From Eudromia elegans (Eukaryota > Chordata > Aves > Tinamiformes > Tinamidae): a DNA stretch of 64,000 nt. Positions 11,886 to 23,970 of the stretch are shown in pieces. The stretch covers positions 2,372,242 through 2,436,241 of the forward strand of contig PTEX01000119.1 in assembly GCA_003342815.1 (NCBI GenBank), in the 5' to 3' direction. A model generated the notes under the pieces. The model had not been told where the DNA came from. It worked only from the letters and a program-made list of their open reading frames with translations, and did no database searches. Every line of letters starts with the position of its first letter. Within the stretch, counting starts at the first letter, position 1. Made by a program: the position numbers and the translations under genes.

Positions 11886-14223
11886 AAAACATAATAACAG
11901 TTGTATACTTAAATAGAAACTTTTGAACATTTTTATATAGTTAATTGGCTTCTGTACATTAATAAAGGATTCTGTGGATTTTCCCCCCCCCCTTTTTTTT
12001 TCTGTTTTACTTCTTCCTTTAACACTCCATTCTTATTTGGTGTATAGAAAGAAGCTGCAGAAATGTTCTTGCCATTTGTCTTTGAATTATTTACATAATT
12101 CCTTTGAGTAAATTGCAAAGGGTTTGTTTTTTTTTTCTTCTTCTTTTTTTCCCCAGCTTTGTTGCAGTGTGAAGGTGGGGGCTAATTTGATTACAGATGA
12201 ATCCTCTTGCATTCCACATGATCCTCAGAGATTAGAGGGACTGAAGGTGGAGGGACTCTTAATATCAAATACTGTGGCAGCTGTAGGCCTGATTCTGGCA
12301 GTATTGGATTCACAAACCGTTAACTGTAGGTCCAGTCACCTTCAAAATAAGTGTTTGAGTTCATATATAGTATGATTTATTCAAATGCAAGATTTACAAA
12401 GCAGATTTGAAATGCAACATTATGAAGCAGGTTTGGGATGTCAGTACAGGAAATTCTTTACCACACTGTGGGGTTGCTAGCTAGCTGTAATGTACAAATG
12501 CGCAATAATCACTTACTTAAGAAGGTGGGAGAGGGATGTTGACCTGGAAGAGTCTCCTCAGGTAGCATCATGACCCAAGTGGAGAAAAGAAGTTCAGCAC
12601 ATTGACTGAGAGCAGAAGTTGCAATGGATTCTTCCCACTATCTTCTTCCCTCCTTAGTTCACCTTTCTATATATATAGATAAATTTTCATTTAGGTGGAG
12701 CTTGCGTGACTCTAGTCATACTTATTTTTGTTATAGTTAGTTTGGTGAAAAAAGTCTCTCGCTTTCATTTAATGGTAGAGTCAACTGAAAATCTAGAGCG
12801 CATGCACAGTAAGGAGTAGTCTTACCTTGGAGGCTGGTAACTTTTGGGATGGAGATGTGTTTTGGCATTATAATGAGCTTATAATGAGCAAAGTTCAACC
12901 AAAGTTCCTCCAAAAGGAGTGACTTGCATCCTCTCTGGCTCAGCACCGGACATCTTATCATATATCTTCCGTTGGACATCTACTATGTGGCTTATGAGCG
13001 GCCCAGCACAAGCAGTACAAGAGTTTGTCTGCAGTGTCTTCACTTCGCTTCATCCTCCATTACTCCTCTTTGCAGCTGTAAGGAGGCCAGATTGTGCTGC
13101 CTAGGGTGTTGCAGTCCTAATATTCCAATACTTACGTTCTTTTCCTTGCCAGTGATTTCCCTTTAGACTATTGAAAATAGTGTTTTAGAAAAAGTAGTTT
13201 GTAGGTATCTTCTTTTGCTTTCCTCTATAATCCTGATGCTTCAGGTGACCAAATATTTGAAATGTAAAATACTGATATATTTTATTCCACTATTATCCTG
13301 TATTGATTTCTTGGCTCATAATTTTGTTTTGATAGGAAGAAAGACAGATGAGATATGATCCATAGAAGCACTATGAGGCTTTATCTTGGGTAAATACAGG
13401 AAGCAAAATGCCTGTATTTCAGGTTTTTTTCTGCCCTTAAAAGTTATTAATTGCAGACCAAAAAATGGGGTGGAATAATCCTGAATGTGATCAAGAGCTG
13501 GGCTGGGTGGGACCCATATGTACAAGTCAATCAGAGTTTAGAGTAAGAGCCAAATGCTAAATGCAGGATTTGACCTCAAGTGAAGAATAATCAACATGTG
13601 AAATACAACTCATCCTGTTATTTTCCTTAGTGAGGTTTTGATTGTGGGATCAAAAAACTGGGTGTTTTAATTTAGGGCTTTTTTTTAGGCATCAGTGATT
13701 CTGTTTGTTGCACATTATTTTGCTTTTGTTTACAAAAAAATGTATACGATATATAATGTATGTTTGTCTTGCATTGTCAGTTTTGTTTTGCTCATTGTCA
13801 CTTGTACTTGAAGATAAATTATGTGTTTGATCATTGAAGTATTTTTTGTGGGTTAGCAGTCTGCTATGATGCAACTTATTTAAATTTTTATATTTATACA
13901 TTAAATTATGAGCTTTGTTCAGACAACTTAAAATTGACTAAATGTATAACCATATAAAACTAAAGGTCTTTATGAACTCTTCTAGAGACTAATGCAGAAA
14001 TAAAGATTTAATTTATTATATAAAGTGGCAAAGGAATGCATAGGAAAATTCAGTATTTTAGATAGGAAAATGTATGACAAAAGAAAAAATAGGCATGAGT
14101 TGTGTTTGTTACCATACACTGTGCATACAGAAGATTTATCTCTATTTGACTAAGACTTGGACTTGGACTTACTGAAATTCAACAATGACAAGTTTGGTAA
14201 CACTTGTGGTCCTCTCGTGTTAT
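11886..14223. other. A+T-rich stretch with a strong splice-acceptor-like tract
   Basis: No recognisable repeat or known gene. A long pyrimidine tract at about 12123-12156 ends in CCCCAG and is followed by an 83-codon frame (12124-12375) with no motif I know; see findings. Another C/T run lies at about 11982-12001. The frames at 12919-13166 overlap in two registers and show no known motif. Confidence 0.5.
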
Positions 14224-15022
14224 CACAGAATCATAGAATGCTTAAAGTTGGAAGGGACCTCTAGAGGTCATTTAGTCCAATCCCCCTGCACACGCAGGGT
14301 AACCTAGAGCACATGGCACAGGATTGTGTCCAAGCGGGTTTTGAAGTTCTCCAGAGAAGGAGACTCCACCACCTCCCTGGGCAACCAGTTCCAGTGCTCT
14401 GTCACCTTCACTGTTATGAATTTTTTCCTTAAGTTCCTGTAAAACTTTTGGTGCTTCAGTTTGTGGCCATTTCCTCTAGTCCTATCGCTGGCCACCACTG
14501 AAAAGAGGCTGGCCCCATCCCCCTGGCTCCCTCCCTTCAGATACTTATAGACATTGATCAAGTCCCCTCTCAGACTTCTCTTCTTCAGGCTGAACAGGCT
14601 TTTTTTTCTCTCAGCTTTTGCTCATAGATCTTCCAGGCCCCTAATCATCTTTGTAGCCCTGTGCTGGACTCTCTCCAGCAGCTCCACATCCCTCTTGTAC
14701 TGCAGAGCCCAGAACTGCACACAGTAACTCCAAGTGTAGGCTCACCAGGGCTGAGTAGAAGCACAGAACCTCCCTCAACCTACTGGAGACACTCTTCTTA
14801 ATGCACCCCAGGATCCCATTGGCCTTTTTGGCCATGAGGGCATACTGCTGCCTCATGGTCAATCTGTCGTCCACCATGACACCCAGGTCCCTCTCTGCAG
14901 AGCTGCTCCCCAGGAGGTCATTCCCCAGCTTGTATTGGTATCTGGGATTATTCCTCCCCAAGTGCAGGACCCGGCACTTGCCCTTGTTGAACTTCATGCG
15001 CTTTCTCACCGCACAGTTGTCC

Positions 15023-15028
15023 AGTCTG
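15023..15028. repeat. Left target-site duplication AGTCTG of the solo LTR
   Basis: AGTCTG immediately precedes the LTR and recurs at 15760-15765. Joining the flanks at one copy restores the CR1 sequence seen in the paralogous element near 3350-3365, which confirms this as the target site. Confidence 0.92.
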
Positions 15029-15247
15029 TGCTGCGGGATGCAGTCCTGCCCCCTTGATTTAATGCATAAGAGAGGATCGAGTCAGGCAGTCTGCATTTGT
15101 ATATATGTATATATTGTATTATAGTTCATTGGGACCTTAAGGATGTATAGGGGCAGCAGCCGCTTGACCCCTAGGTGAAGCCGGCGAGGAGGGGGCTGAG
15201 TGCTCCTAGGGCTGACTAGCGTTGTTGGGCAGTCCAGGAGCCCTTAG

Positions 15248-15427
15248 CCAATAGCAACCCAAGGATCTCCCACCGCTGGCAGGAACCATTGAGGAGAAGG
15301 ATCCTAGATTGACCAATCCAAGCTAGCTGAGCCATCATCTGAGTGACTGCGTCCAATCGTAGAGGACAGGGCGGACCTTCGCTGACCAACCAAAAAGTTC
15401 GCAGTGGCTACACCACCCTATGTATAT
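15248..15427 (+). promoter_or_regulatory. U3 promoter elements of the solo LTR
   Basis: Three CCAAT boxes within about 110 bp and a TATGTATAT box at 15419-15427 form a typical retroviral U3 promoter arrangement. Whether it is active cannot be told from sequence. Confidence 0.55.
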
Positions 15428-15442
15428 CCCAGAGGGTCCCAG

Positions 15443-15448
15443 AATAAA
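15443..15448 (+). terminator. LTR polyadenylation signal AATAAA
   Basis: A canonical AATAAA followed by a G/T-rich stretch (from about 15474), as expected near the R/U5 part of an LTR. Confidence 0.65.
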
Positions 15449-15759
15449 GTTGGACACTGTTGCTGACAGCTCCCGTGTGTGTGACTCTCTGTTGTGTGCA
15501 TGTGAAGGTGCCGCTGTATGGTGTGTGCGTGCGTCTGGGGTTGGTCAGCGGGTGTCCCCCACTTTCGCTCTTGTGCTCCTCAGCGTGGGGCCCCAGGTGC
15601 CCGTCGTGCCACCCCACCTTGATCCTCCTCCGATCTGAGGAGGACCAGCATTGACGGGCCGGTAGACGTCGATGGCTGCGGACCACCGGGGAGCCGTTGC
15701 AAGGCGGCAGCCTCGGGAGTTCCCCAGCATCCAGCCTTCGGGAGGGACGCTACCCGTCA

Positions 15760-15765
15760 AGTCTG
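15760..15765. repeat. Right target-site duplication AGTCTG
   Basis: Matches 15023-15028 exactly; the CR1 sequence resumes directly after it. Confidence 0.92.
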
Positions 15766-16342
15766 TCCAGCTCCCTCTCGATGGCAGCGCAGCCCTCAGA
15801 GCTATCAGCTATTTCTCCCAGTTTGGTACCTTTAGCAGACTTGCTGAGGGAGCACTCCATCTCTTCATCCAGGTCGTTAATGAATAAATTGAACAGGACT
15901 GGACCAAGGACTGACCCCTGCGGGACACTGCTAACCACAGGCCTCCAGCTGGACTCTGTGCCACTGATCACCACCCTGTGAGCCCTGCCATCCAGCCAGT
16001 TCCTAATCCACCTCACCGTCCACTCATCTATCCCACACTTCCAAAGCTTGTCCAGGAGAATGTTGTGAAGGACAGTGTCAAAAGCCTTGCTGAAGTCCAG
16101 GTAGATGACATCCACTGCTCTCCCCTCATCTATCCAGCTAGTCATTCCATCATAGAAGTCTATCAGATTATTAAAGCATGATTTCCCCTTGGTGAATCCC
16201 TGCTGGCTACTCCTGAGCACCTTCTTCCCCTCCATGTACCCGGAGACAACAGCCAGTATGAGCTGCTCCATCACTTTTCCAGGGATGGAGGTGAGGCTCA
16301 CTGGCCTGTAGTTGCCTGGGTCCTCCTTCTTGCCTTTTTTGA

Positions 16343-18297
16343 CAATACTTTTTCTGAAGCACTCTGGGATTTGCCAAAATATGAAACAGGAAATGAAACG
16401 ACTTGATGATTTGGGTATTCTTAGGATAGCATACAGAATCTTCTCAGGTGTTTTTCCTCAGGTATTTAGGGTCATAATGATCATGAAATTTTATGTCAGG
16501 AAATGATATTCAACCAGGCCGATGGGGGACAATCAGGTTTTCTAACTCATTTTGTAGAACCAAGATTGTCTGAGCACTTCTCAGCTAGCCAGTTTCTGAC
16601 AACAGATAGCATATTCGCCTCCCCTTTTTTATTCCTCTGGCAAATAATAAATTATCTTCAGAGGACCTGTTTCATCTTAATAAAGAATGGAGTGTAATAA
16701 AGAGGGAGTGGGGTGAATGAAGTGTAATGGCTTGTGATATACGGGAGATTAAATAAGATTTTATGGCCCTTTCTGAACTTAATGTTTATGAAACATATGT
16801 GAAATATGCCTTTTTGAACTTTTCATTAATACAGCTTTTGGGTAAGGATGTCAGTGAATCAAAAGCAGGCAGAGCTTGTTGAATGAAGCTAAGTGGGATG
16901 CTGATACCTGAATATTGTTGAGTGAGATTCTAATAGAGCTTCATTTTCAAAGTATTTGGACATTAACGCATCATTTCAGAACTCAGTTGAACATATACCA
17001 AAGGCATTCTAACTAATTTTAAGTAGGTAGAACTAAAGTAGCCATCATTTTACAGTAGCTCTTTCGATTTTTTTCTTTTTTTTTTCTTTCTTCTTTTTTT
17101 TTAAAGGAATAACTGGCATTCTCTGAAGCTTTCATAATTACTTAATTGCATAGAAACAGGAGGTTGCTTGACAGTTCATATTTAGGTGAGCTGAGTGACC
17201 TCAGTTGAAGTCAGTGAAGTCATCTCAGGAATAAATTGACCTTTACTGAGTGACTGACAGGAGGCATTCTTGGATGTATGAATTTAGGTTTCTATCCAAG
17301 TGAGTGGTTAAGTATTGTTCCAGTAAGGTTCTGAATTTGAGAAACACTTCTCTTAACTCATATAGCGAGGTTACAATGGTGGAAATAAGAATTCAGTGTG
17401 CTGTGTTGTGTTTCATTTTTGTAATTATTTAAATCTGCTCTCCTACTTGAGTATAAGAAATAGGCAATATCATGACCCAACTGCTCATGGTTTGTAACTA
17501 TTAATTTCTGCCCTTGCATCTTATGTAAAATGACATTTAAAAAAAAAATTTAAGTACTGCCTGTCTGTTAAACATCAAGAACTCATTAGTGATAGCAAGC
17601 AGAACTTTCTGTTAATCTAAGTATACCCATCTAGTGCACAAATAGGTTTATGGATTTACCTATTGCTGAGACAAGGATGAAACTGTGCTTCTTTCAAGCT
17701 TGCATTAGGGATATTATTTCCATATCTGCAGTCCACGTGAACCATTTTGGTCATCTGCATAGCATTCTACATGTGGGACAATTCCGTTCAGAAATTTTAT
17801 TTTTGAATACTTATCAACTTATGTATCAAAAACACAGTTCTTGAAAGGGAAATACATTCTCTTTTCAAATATGACAAAGGTCATCATTTGTATTTTAACT
17901 GAGGAATTAAACTTCTGTACAAAGCCTTTTTTTAAGAATGGAAGATTGCTGTTTTTTCATTTTTCTCTTTTGTAGGATAAGCAACTTTTGTAGGATAGCA
18001 ACTAAGCTTAACAGATATTTTGCGATCACTAATGAGCTGAAAGGTTCCACTTTTTAATGAGTGTTGAGGTTTATCACATTGACTTCAATATGAGTTAGAA
18101 TTTTAGCTGGTCTTATGAAATTAAAAGTGAGGCAATTATAGATTTTTTTTTCAAAGTAGATACTTAGCAAAATATTTTCTGAATGAACGAATTGTGTGGA
18201 AAGAGTACTCCCACAGAGAGTGTAGGATGCTGCTAGAGTATGTACAGAGAAAATTAGAAAGACGAAAACTTGGCTGTAACTTAATTTGGCCACCGTT
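16343..18297. other. A+T-rich non-coding stretch
   Basis: No gene or repeat family is recognised. It has a pyrimidine-rich tract at about 17066-17101 and an A-run near 17539. Frames of 60-80 codons show no motifs. Confidence 0.55.
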
Positions 18298-20048
18298 GTA
18301 AAAGACAGTAGAATATTTCTACAAATACATTAAGAAGAGGGAGGAGGGCCGAGGAGAATCTCCATCTTTTACTGGATATGTCGGAGAACATTGCCACCAA
18401 GGATAAGGATAAAGCTGAGGTACTTAATATCTTCTTTGCCTCAGTCACTAACATCCAGATCAGTTATCCTCAAGGTATACTTGGCCCTCTGAACTGGAAG
18501 ACATCTGTGGAGACCAGAAGAACCCTCCTTATAATTCAGGAGGAAAGAGTCAGTGACCAGCTACTCCATTTGAACACTTGCAAGTCTATGGAACCAGATG
18601 GGATCCACTTGAGCATTATGAGGGAGCTGGCAGAAGTGTTTGCCCAGCTAATCTCCATCATCTGCTAAAGTCCTGGTCAACAGAGGATGTCCCAGATGAC
18701 TGGAGACTTGCCAATGTGATGCCCATCTAAAAGAAGATTCGCAAGGAGGATCTAGCAAACTACCAACCTGTCAGCCTGCAGGCCTCGGTACCAAGGAAAG
18801 TTATAGAGCAGATCACCTTGAGGGTGATCACAAAGCATGTGAGTGACAACCAGGAGATCAGGCCCAGCCAACATGGGTTCATGAAAGGCAGGTTCTGCCT
18901 CACCAACCTGATCTCCTTCTATGACCAGGTGACATACCTAGGAGATAAGAGAAAGGCTGTGGTCATACATGGTCCCCTGAGACTTCAGTAAGGCCTCTGA
19001 CACAGACTCCTACTGCTTTCTCCTGGAAAAGTAGGCAGCTTATGCCTTGGGCAGGTGGACTCTTCACTGGGTGAAAAACTGTCTGTATGGCCAGACCCAG
19101 AGAGTGGTGGTGAATGGCATTAAATCCAGCTGGTGACTGATTGTGAGCAGTGTTCCCAAGGGGTCAATGCTGGGGCCAGTCCTCTTTAATATATTTTTCA
19201 ACAAAATTTCAACAATTTTGCAGATGACACCAAGCTGGGAGGAAGAGTAGACCTGCTTGAGGATAGAAAAGCTTTGCAGAAGAATCTGGAAAGGCTGGAT
19301 TGATGGGCACAGGCCAACCATATGAGGTTCAATACAGGTTGAGCCCTGTATTTCGGTCACAACAACCCCAAGCAATGCTACAGCCTTGGGGCAGAGTGGC
19401 TGGAGAGCTACATGGCAGAAAAGGACCTGGGGATGCTGGTCAACAGCTGGTGCACATGAGGCAGAAAGGTGCCCAGGTGGCCAAGAAGGCCAAGGGCTCC
19501 TGGCTGGGATTATGAACAATGTAGCCAACAGGAGGAGGGAAGGGATTGTCCCCCTGTACTCAGGGCTGGTGAGGCCGCACCTTGAACGCCGTGTTCAGTT
19601 TGGGGCCCCTCCCTACAAAGGAGTGTGGAGCGTGTTCAAAGAAGGACAATAAAGCTGCTGGAGGGTTTGGAGCTCAGACCTCAAGAAGGGTGGTTGAAGG
19701 AGCAGGGGTTATTTAGTCTGGAGAAGAAGAGGCTCTGGGGAGACCTTATTACTCTCTACAACTATAGAACGAAGTTGTAATGAGGTGAGGGTCCATCTCT
19801 TTTCCACAATAACTACCAAAAGGACAAGAAGACATGGCCTAAAGTTGTGCCAGAGGATGTTCAGATTAGACATTAGGAAGAATTTTTGCATGGAAAGAGT
19901 GATGAAACTTTGTAAGAGGCTGCCCAGGGAAGTGGTGGAGTCACTGTTAAGGAAAGGTGCAGACGAGACGTTCAGGGACATGTTTTAACAGTCATGGTAG
20001 TGATGATGATCAATAGAACTTGATGATCCAACCATTATGATTCTATGA
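18298..20048 (+). mobile_element. CR1: Decayed CR1 LINE, RT region to 3' end
   Basis: Plus-strand CR1 of about 1.75 kb. It begins at the region before the RT domain (F-Y-K-Y-I-like codons near 18318). Next come A-E-V-L-N-I-F-F-A-S-V (within the 18378-18668 frame), the S-M-E-P-D-G-I-H block, the Q-H-G-F-M-K-G-R-like region near 18870 and the A-D-D-T-like region near 19220. The C-terminal L-V-R-P-H-L-E region is near 19570-19590. The 3' UTR ends in a decayed octamer pair, ATTATGATTCTATGA, near 20034-20048. Stops and frameshifts are frequent. Its sequence differs clearly from the 2553-4210 type, so it is an older or different CR1 subfamily. Confidence 0.88.
18378..19652 (+). pseudogene. Broken CR1 ORF2 RT remains
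   Basis: The largest surviving piece, 18378-18668 (96 codons), keeps the segment before the RT palm including a K-S-M-E-P-D-G block. Motif A lies around 18970-19010 and is degraded with a frameshift. The post-motif-C region is split between 19300-19515 and 19386-19652, which are open in different frames. No product is possible. Confidence 0.78.
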
Positions 20049-23000
20049 AAGCTATCCAACATTTAACTAGTACCTCTGTCAATGATAAAAAAAAAAATGA
20101 AGATCATCTTGCAGGTTTAACATATCATTTATCTCCACACACTTTTTCTTGGGCCTGTACCTTTCCAGTGTGAAAGCACTTTGCCAATTTCTTTGTGCTA
20201 TATTATTAAAAACCCTTTTTCACCAACATGAACAAAAAGGCATATATTTAAGAATCCTTTAAATCTTTATTCTCAATATGAAATACAGAGAAGTATAAAC
20301 TAAGCATTAGTTTATCTCCTCACACTGGCCGCTCACAATCTTCCCAGAGATTGATTATCTTAGACTTCAGAGTTCAGGGAGCACCTGAAGATGTAAGTAT
20401 GAAATATGTCTCATAGTCTTGGGAAAAAAAAAAGTTTAAATCAAGACTTCTTTTGAGGAAGCTCTGAAATGACCAAACATTTATTTTACTTGGATGCAGT
20501 TTGAATATTTTGGGTTTGCTTTGGGCTTCCTTCAATATTCTCCAGGATTTTTCATGGTTCTTTGTAGTTCTGCTCCATATGAAATGTTTGAAACCTTATG
20601 TGAAAAAAAGACGAAAAATATGACTGAGTACCTGTTAAGCGGAAGATTTTTTCATGAGTTGCAAGGCTTTCACACAGAGAACAAGTAGATGATAACATTA
20701 GCTAGAAATTTATTTTATGATATGGCAAGAGGGCATTTTGCATTTGGTTAAATACTTGGATTGTAATGTTATTTTCCTATTAAAAAAAGAACTTCAGTAT
20801 GAGGCCTATAAAGCTTCTCCTGATGCCACCTACAAAGGTTTGCACAGATTGCCTTCCTCACAGTAAGTTCCAGGAATGAAAATTTTTCTCTGTTCCTATG
20901 TGACATGTAAAGCTGATGGTTTAGCCTTATCAGCCTAAAAGAAATCTCTGCATTTCTCTCCTCAAGGTAGATTTTCAGTGCACACTCTATACTCATTTTC
21001 CTTTAAACTTCTGATGTCATCAATTTCTTGTATTACAGAATAAATAGAGAAGATCCAACTGGGAAGCATTAAGAGATGAAGGATACATTTCCCTGAGCTT
21101 TTTTATCATTTTGAAATCCTAAAACATAAGTCTGAACAGTGCTTTATGCAAAACAGATCTGATAACCCTACCGAAGATACAAACTTTATTTTTTGAAGAA
21201 CAAAGCAGGAAGTATGCTAACTTATCTGGTGTGGCTCAGACAAAACTAACTTTTTATAAAAAAAATCTGAGCCATTGCAGTTCTTCAGTTCATAAAGGTG
21301 TACTTTGTGATATTTTAAACTGTAATATCTCTTACAACTGACTGCTTGAATAAAAGATTAAGGAAAAAAAGATTTTTTTTTTAATGGGTGTGCGTGGGAG
21401 GAACAAAGAAGACAAAGATTCATTCTGCTCGTATGGAATAATAGCTGTTGTCAATTCTGTAAACTTAGTGATGGCTGAATAGACTCTGCTCAGTTACTCC
21501 TTTGAAGTTAGAGTATGAATGAACCAGAATATCATAGGGAGGGATTTTTTAATCTTAAAGAAAAATTAATGTATACTAATGTTACTAATGGAAGGACTTT
21601 TATTTTGATTGAAGAAATGCATATGCTGGAAATTTACTGCTATTGAAATTCAATTATGTTTTCAGTTGTGGCATCACTACTAAATTATCAAGCTATTACT
21701 GATCTCTGTAATAAAGTGGCTTAATAGTTTTATCTAAATTATGTGGAATAGAAAGAATGTATTTCAGATAAAAACTAGTTCACTGACTGATCTTAAAATA
21801 AAGTTGGTTTGGTAGTACTGCTTAATGGAGCTGTTTCCAATTAAGTTCCTGATTTTTTTAAAAATTATTATTATTATTATTATTATTTTTTGCCCAATGA
21901 TATTTAGCCAGTACAGATGCAATAGAAATTCTTGCCTTTACAGATGACACAAATATGGAACAGTAACAAGTAAAGACTAAGATTGGGCAAGTAACTGCAG
22001 TACAACAGGTGCTTTTTAATGTTAAATATACGCTAGGAGCAAAGATGACCAGATGAATGGAAAATTATATTGGTGATCATGATTTTCAGTTCATTGTGTT
22101 CAACTCTTGCTCTTCATGTTCTTCTTAAGATCAATATATAAACTGTAGAAAGAATCAAATATCTGCAGATGCAAAATAAGACTTAAAATGAAAAGTTTTA
22201 ATGAGCTGAGTACATCTTGTATCTTTATCTTATGCCAAAGGCTGAGGGGATGTTTTTGTTTTCTGATGCAATGAGAGAAGGTGTGATATCTTAGGGTTAA
22301 CTTGAATAATATTGTTGCCACAAGTTACAAAGTCTTAGGGAGAAATCCAGTTTCAATTCCAGATTTCTAGGTAGAGGAATCCAGTTTTGAAATCCAGAAA
22401 TTCTGCTTTTGAAATCCACCATTGAATTGTCAGGGAAGGATATGTATATATCTTTACCATTAAATATAAAGCCTTTAAATTGACCATGGAAATATGTTCA
22501 AAGCATGGTTTGCAAAACTTAGAGTGTTAATTGTCATGGAATTAATTTGCTTTCTTTATCCTTTCTTTCATGCTCCCTCTGATGTCTGCTAATGCTTGTA
22601 CGGAAGAAATGGTAGAATGACCACAAATTCATTATAGGTCAAGTCCATATACTCGGAGTTGAGTCAACTTGGTTGACAGGTGTGTGCAAGAATTTCTTAA
22701 TAACCTATCCTTGAAACAATTTCTTCCTAACTTTTTGTGTGGAAATATATATATCCTTGGTTTATCTTCCAGTAAGCCATCTCCTTTTCAATTCTCAGAC
22801 TTATTAAATGTCCTGTAATAAAGAACACTTATTTAGAGATATATATGTTTAGGTAAACATGTAATTTATGCACTGTATGACCCTCCAAAAGAGTAGTATA
22901 AATATACTTTTACACCTTTCCACAAATAATAACATGAATGGGAGTTGAGATTGTATTGAAACTTGTAAAAGAGCGAACTTTCATGTTATTCATCCACCAT

Positions 23001-23745
23001 GGCAATATCAAAGGTAGAAAATTAAAATAAAAGCATTGGGTTTGGGTGGTCCTCTGGTTGGTCCTGGATTTTCTGAATGTTTCCTTTCCATGTTATTAGA
23101 GTAGATTATTTTATTACCGTTGTAATGATTTTGCATTTGTTCACAATATTCCCAGACTGACTGAAATGTACTTTCAACCTGTAGCTGTCTTATATTGACA
23201 ACACTTTTTAGTGCTGGTCCAATGGTCTGTTTTATCTATACTTATGACAGAAAAGATATTCACTTTTTGAAAGATTCCTTTAGTGGGGTGTTCTTAGGAC
23301 AAAGTCTAGTTTTGGAGCTCTTTCTTGCAGCTGCTTAGCCTGATAGGCTAATGCCATCCAGATCAGAGAACCTGTCCCATCAGCGCTCTTTCCTTTTCAT
23401 CACCAATAACCCATACAGCACTTGATTCTCCAGCAAAAAGGAGATATCTTTACAATATAGTCTATCTCTTAGGGAAGGTTTAAAGAAAAAGCAAAAGAGA
23501 TTTCCCTGCTGAATAGGTGTATAGACTATCTTGCTGTGGATCTTTTAGCAGAGAAGCATGGAGATTCAAACAGGGGTGGAGTTCTTAATCTGACATATGT
23601 GCTTTGATTTTGTGTTTTTTAATTTACTATCTCCAGCTCCCTTTTATAAAAAAAAAAAAACTTTTTTTTTTGTTTGTGGAAGAGAACAGAACTGTAGTTT
23701 TAAGCTCTTCAATGCATAGGAGCATATAAATTGTTATGCCAGCAC
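20049..23745. other. A+T-rich non-coding DNA with a TTA microsatellite
   Basis: No gene or transposon is recognised over about 3.7 kb. A (TTA)n run lies at about 21865-21887. An A-run followed by a T-run at about 23648-23670 could form a weak hairpin. Confidence 0.55.
21865..21887. repeat. (TTA)n microsatellite
   Basis: About seven uninterrupted TTA units, followed by T-rich sequence. Confidence 0.85.
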
Positions 23746-23970
23746 AAGAATCACAGTTTTAGTTTCAGGTTAGTACAGACTTCCAGAAGTCATCCACTCC
23801 AGCCCGCTTAAAACAGGGTCTATGCTGAATTTAGAACAGCTTGTTCAGAGGTTTTGAGAACCTGCAGACACTGCAAGTCTCTCTAGGCAACATTGTCTAA
23901 TAATTATATTCATTTTGTTTTCCTTATATCCAGCTGGACTGTTCCTTGTTTCACTTCATGAATGTTGTCC
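23746..23970 (-). mobile_element. CR1: Old CR1 3' remnant
   Basis: Minus-strand CR1 3' piece. It starts with an AGAATCACAG-like octamer end near 23748. The 3' UTR motif (plus strand CCAGAAGTCATCCACTCCAG, about 23783-23802) follows, then the region whose plus strand reads TCCTTATATCCAGCTGGACT, about 23922-23941. It is strongly diverged and about 225 bp long. It resembles an older CR1 subfamily rather than the one at 2553 or 14224. Confidence 0.75.

Larger units (their letters stand above)
15029..15759 (+). mobile_element. Solo LTR of an endogenous retrovirus (731 bp)
   Basis: A complete long terminal repeat left after loss of its provirus. It starts TGCTGCGGG and ends CCCGTCA, giving TG...CA termini with imperfect inverted ends. 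It is flanked by a perfect 6-bp duplication AGTCTG. U3 carries three CCAAT boxes (15248-15252, 15313-15317, 15353-15357) and a TATA-like TATGTATAT (15419-15427). AATAAA lies at 15443-15448, followed by a G/T-rich then G+C-rich U5 of about 300 bp. No gag, pol or env sequence is adjacent, so this is a solo LTR from LTR-LTR recombination. The 6-bp duplication fits class II (beta/alpha-like) avian ERVs, but the family is not identified. It is plus-strand, opposite to the CR1 it sits in. Confidence 0.92.
14304..16301 (-). pseudogene. CR1 ORF2 RT, broken and LTR-interrupted
   Basis: Coding remains of the CR1 reverse transcriptase. The upstream part (16301 down to about 15766) keeps motif [10 protein letters not shown] and motif [10 protein letters not shown], but the motif C aspartates are lost (S-A-K-G-T in place of F-A-D-D-T). 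The downstream part (15009-14641 and 14561-14304) is divided by a frameshift and stop near 14560-14640. The 731-bp LTR separates the two parts inside the D-R-L-D region after motif C. It cannot be functional. Confidence 0.85.
14224..16342 (-). mobile_element. CR1: 5'-truncated CR1 LINE split by an LTR
   Basis: Minus-strand CR1 in two parts, 14224-15028 and 15760-16342, separated by the solo LTR at 15029-15759. The 3' end is at 14224, where the plus strand reads CACAGAAT then CATAGAAT (complemented octamers). The 3' UTR closely resembles that of the 2553-4210 CR1, so both probably belong to one subfamily. Recognisable pol frames are 14304-14561 (C-terminal), 14641-15009 (region after RT motif C) and 15750-16301 (RT core with [15 protein letters not shown] and F-I-N-D-L). 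The expected F-A-D-D has decayed to S-A-K-G-T in that last frame. 5' truncation is near 16342. Confidence 0.93.

Noticed and set aside
15408-15887. Several overlapping frames of 64-92 codons in a G+C-rich stretch
   Set aside because: They fall in the U5 part of the solo LTR and across its junction; an LTR does not encode these.
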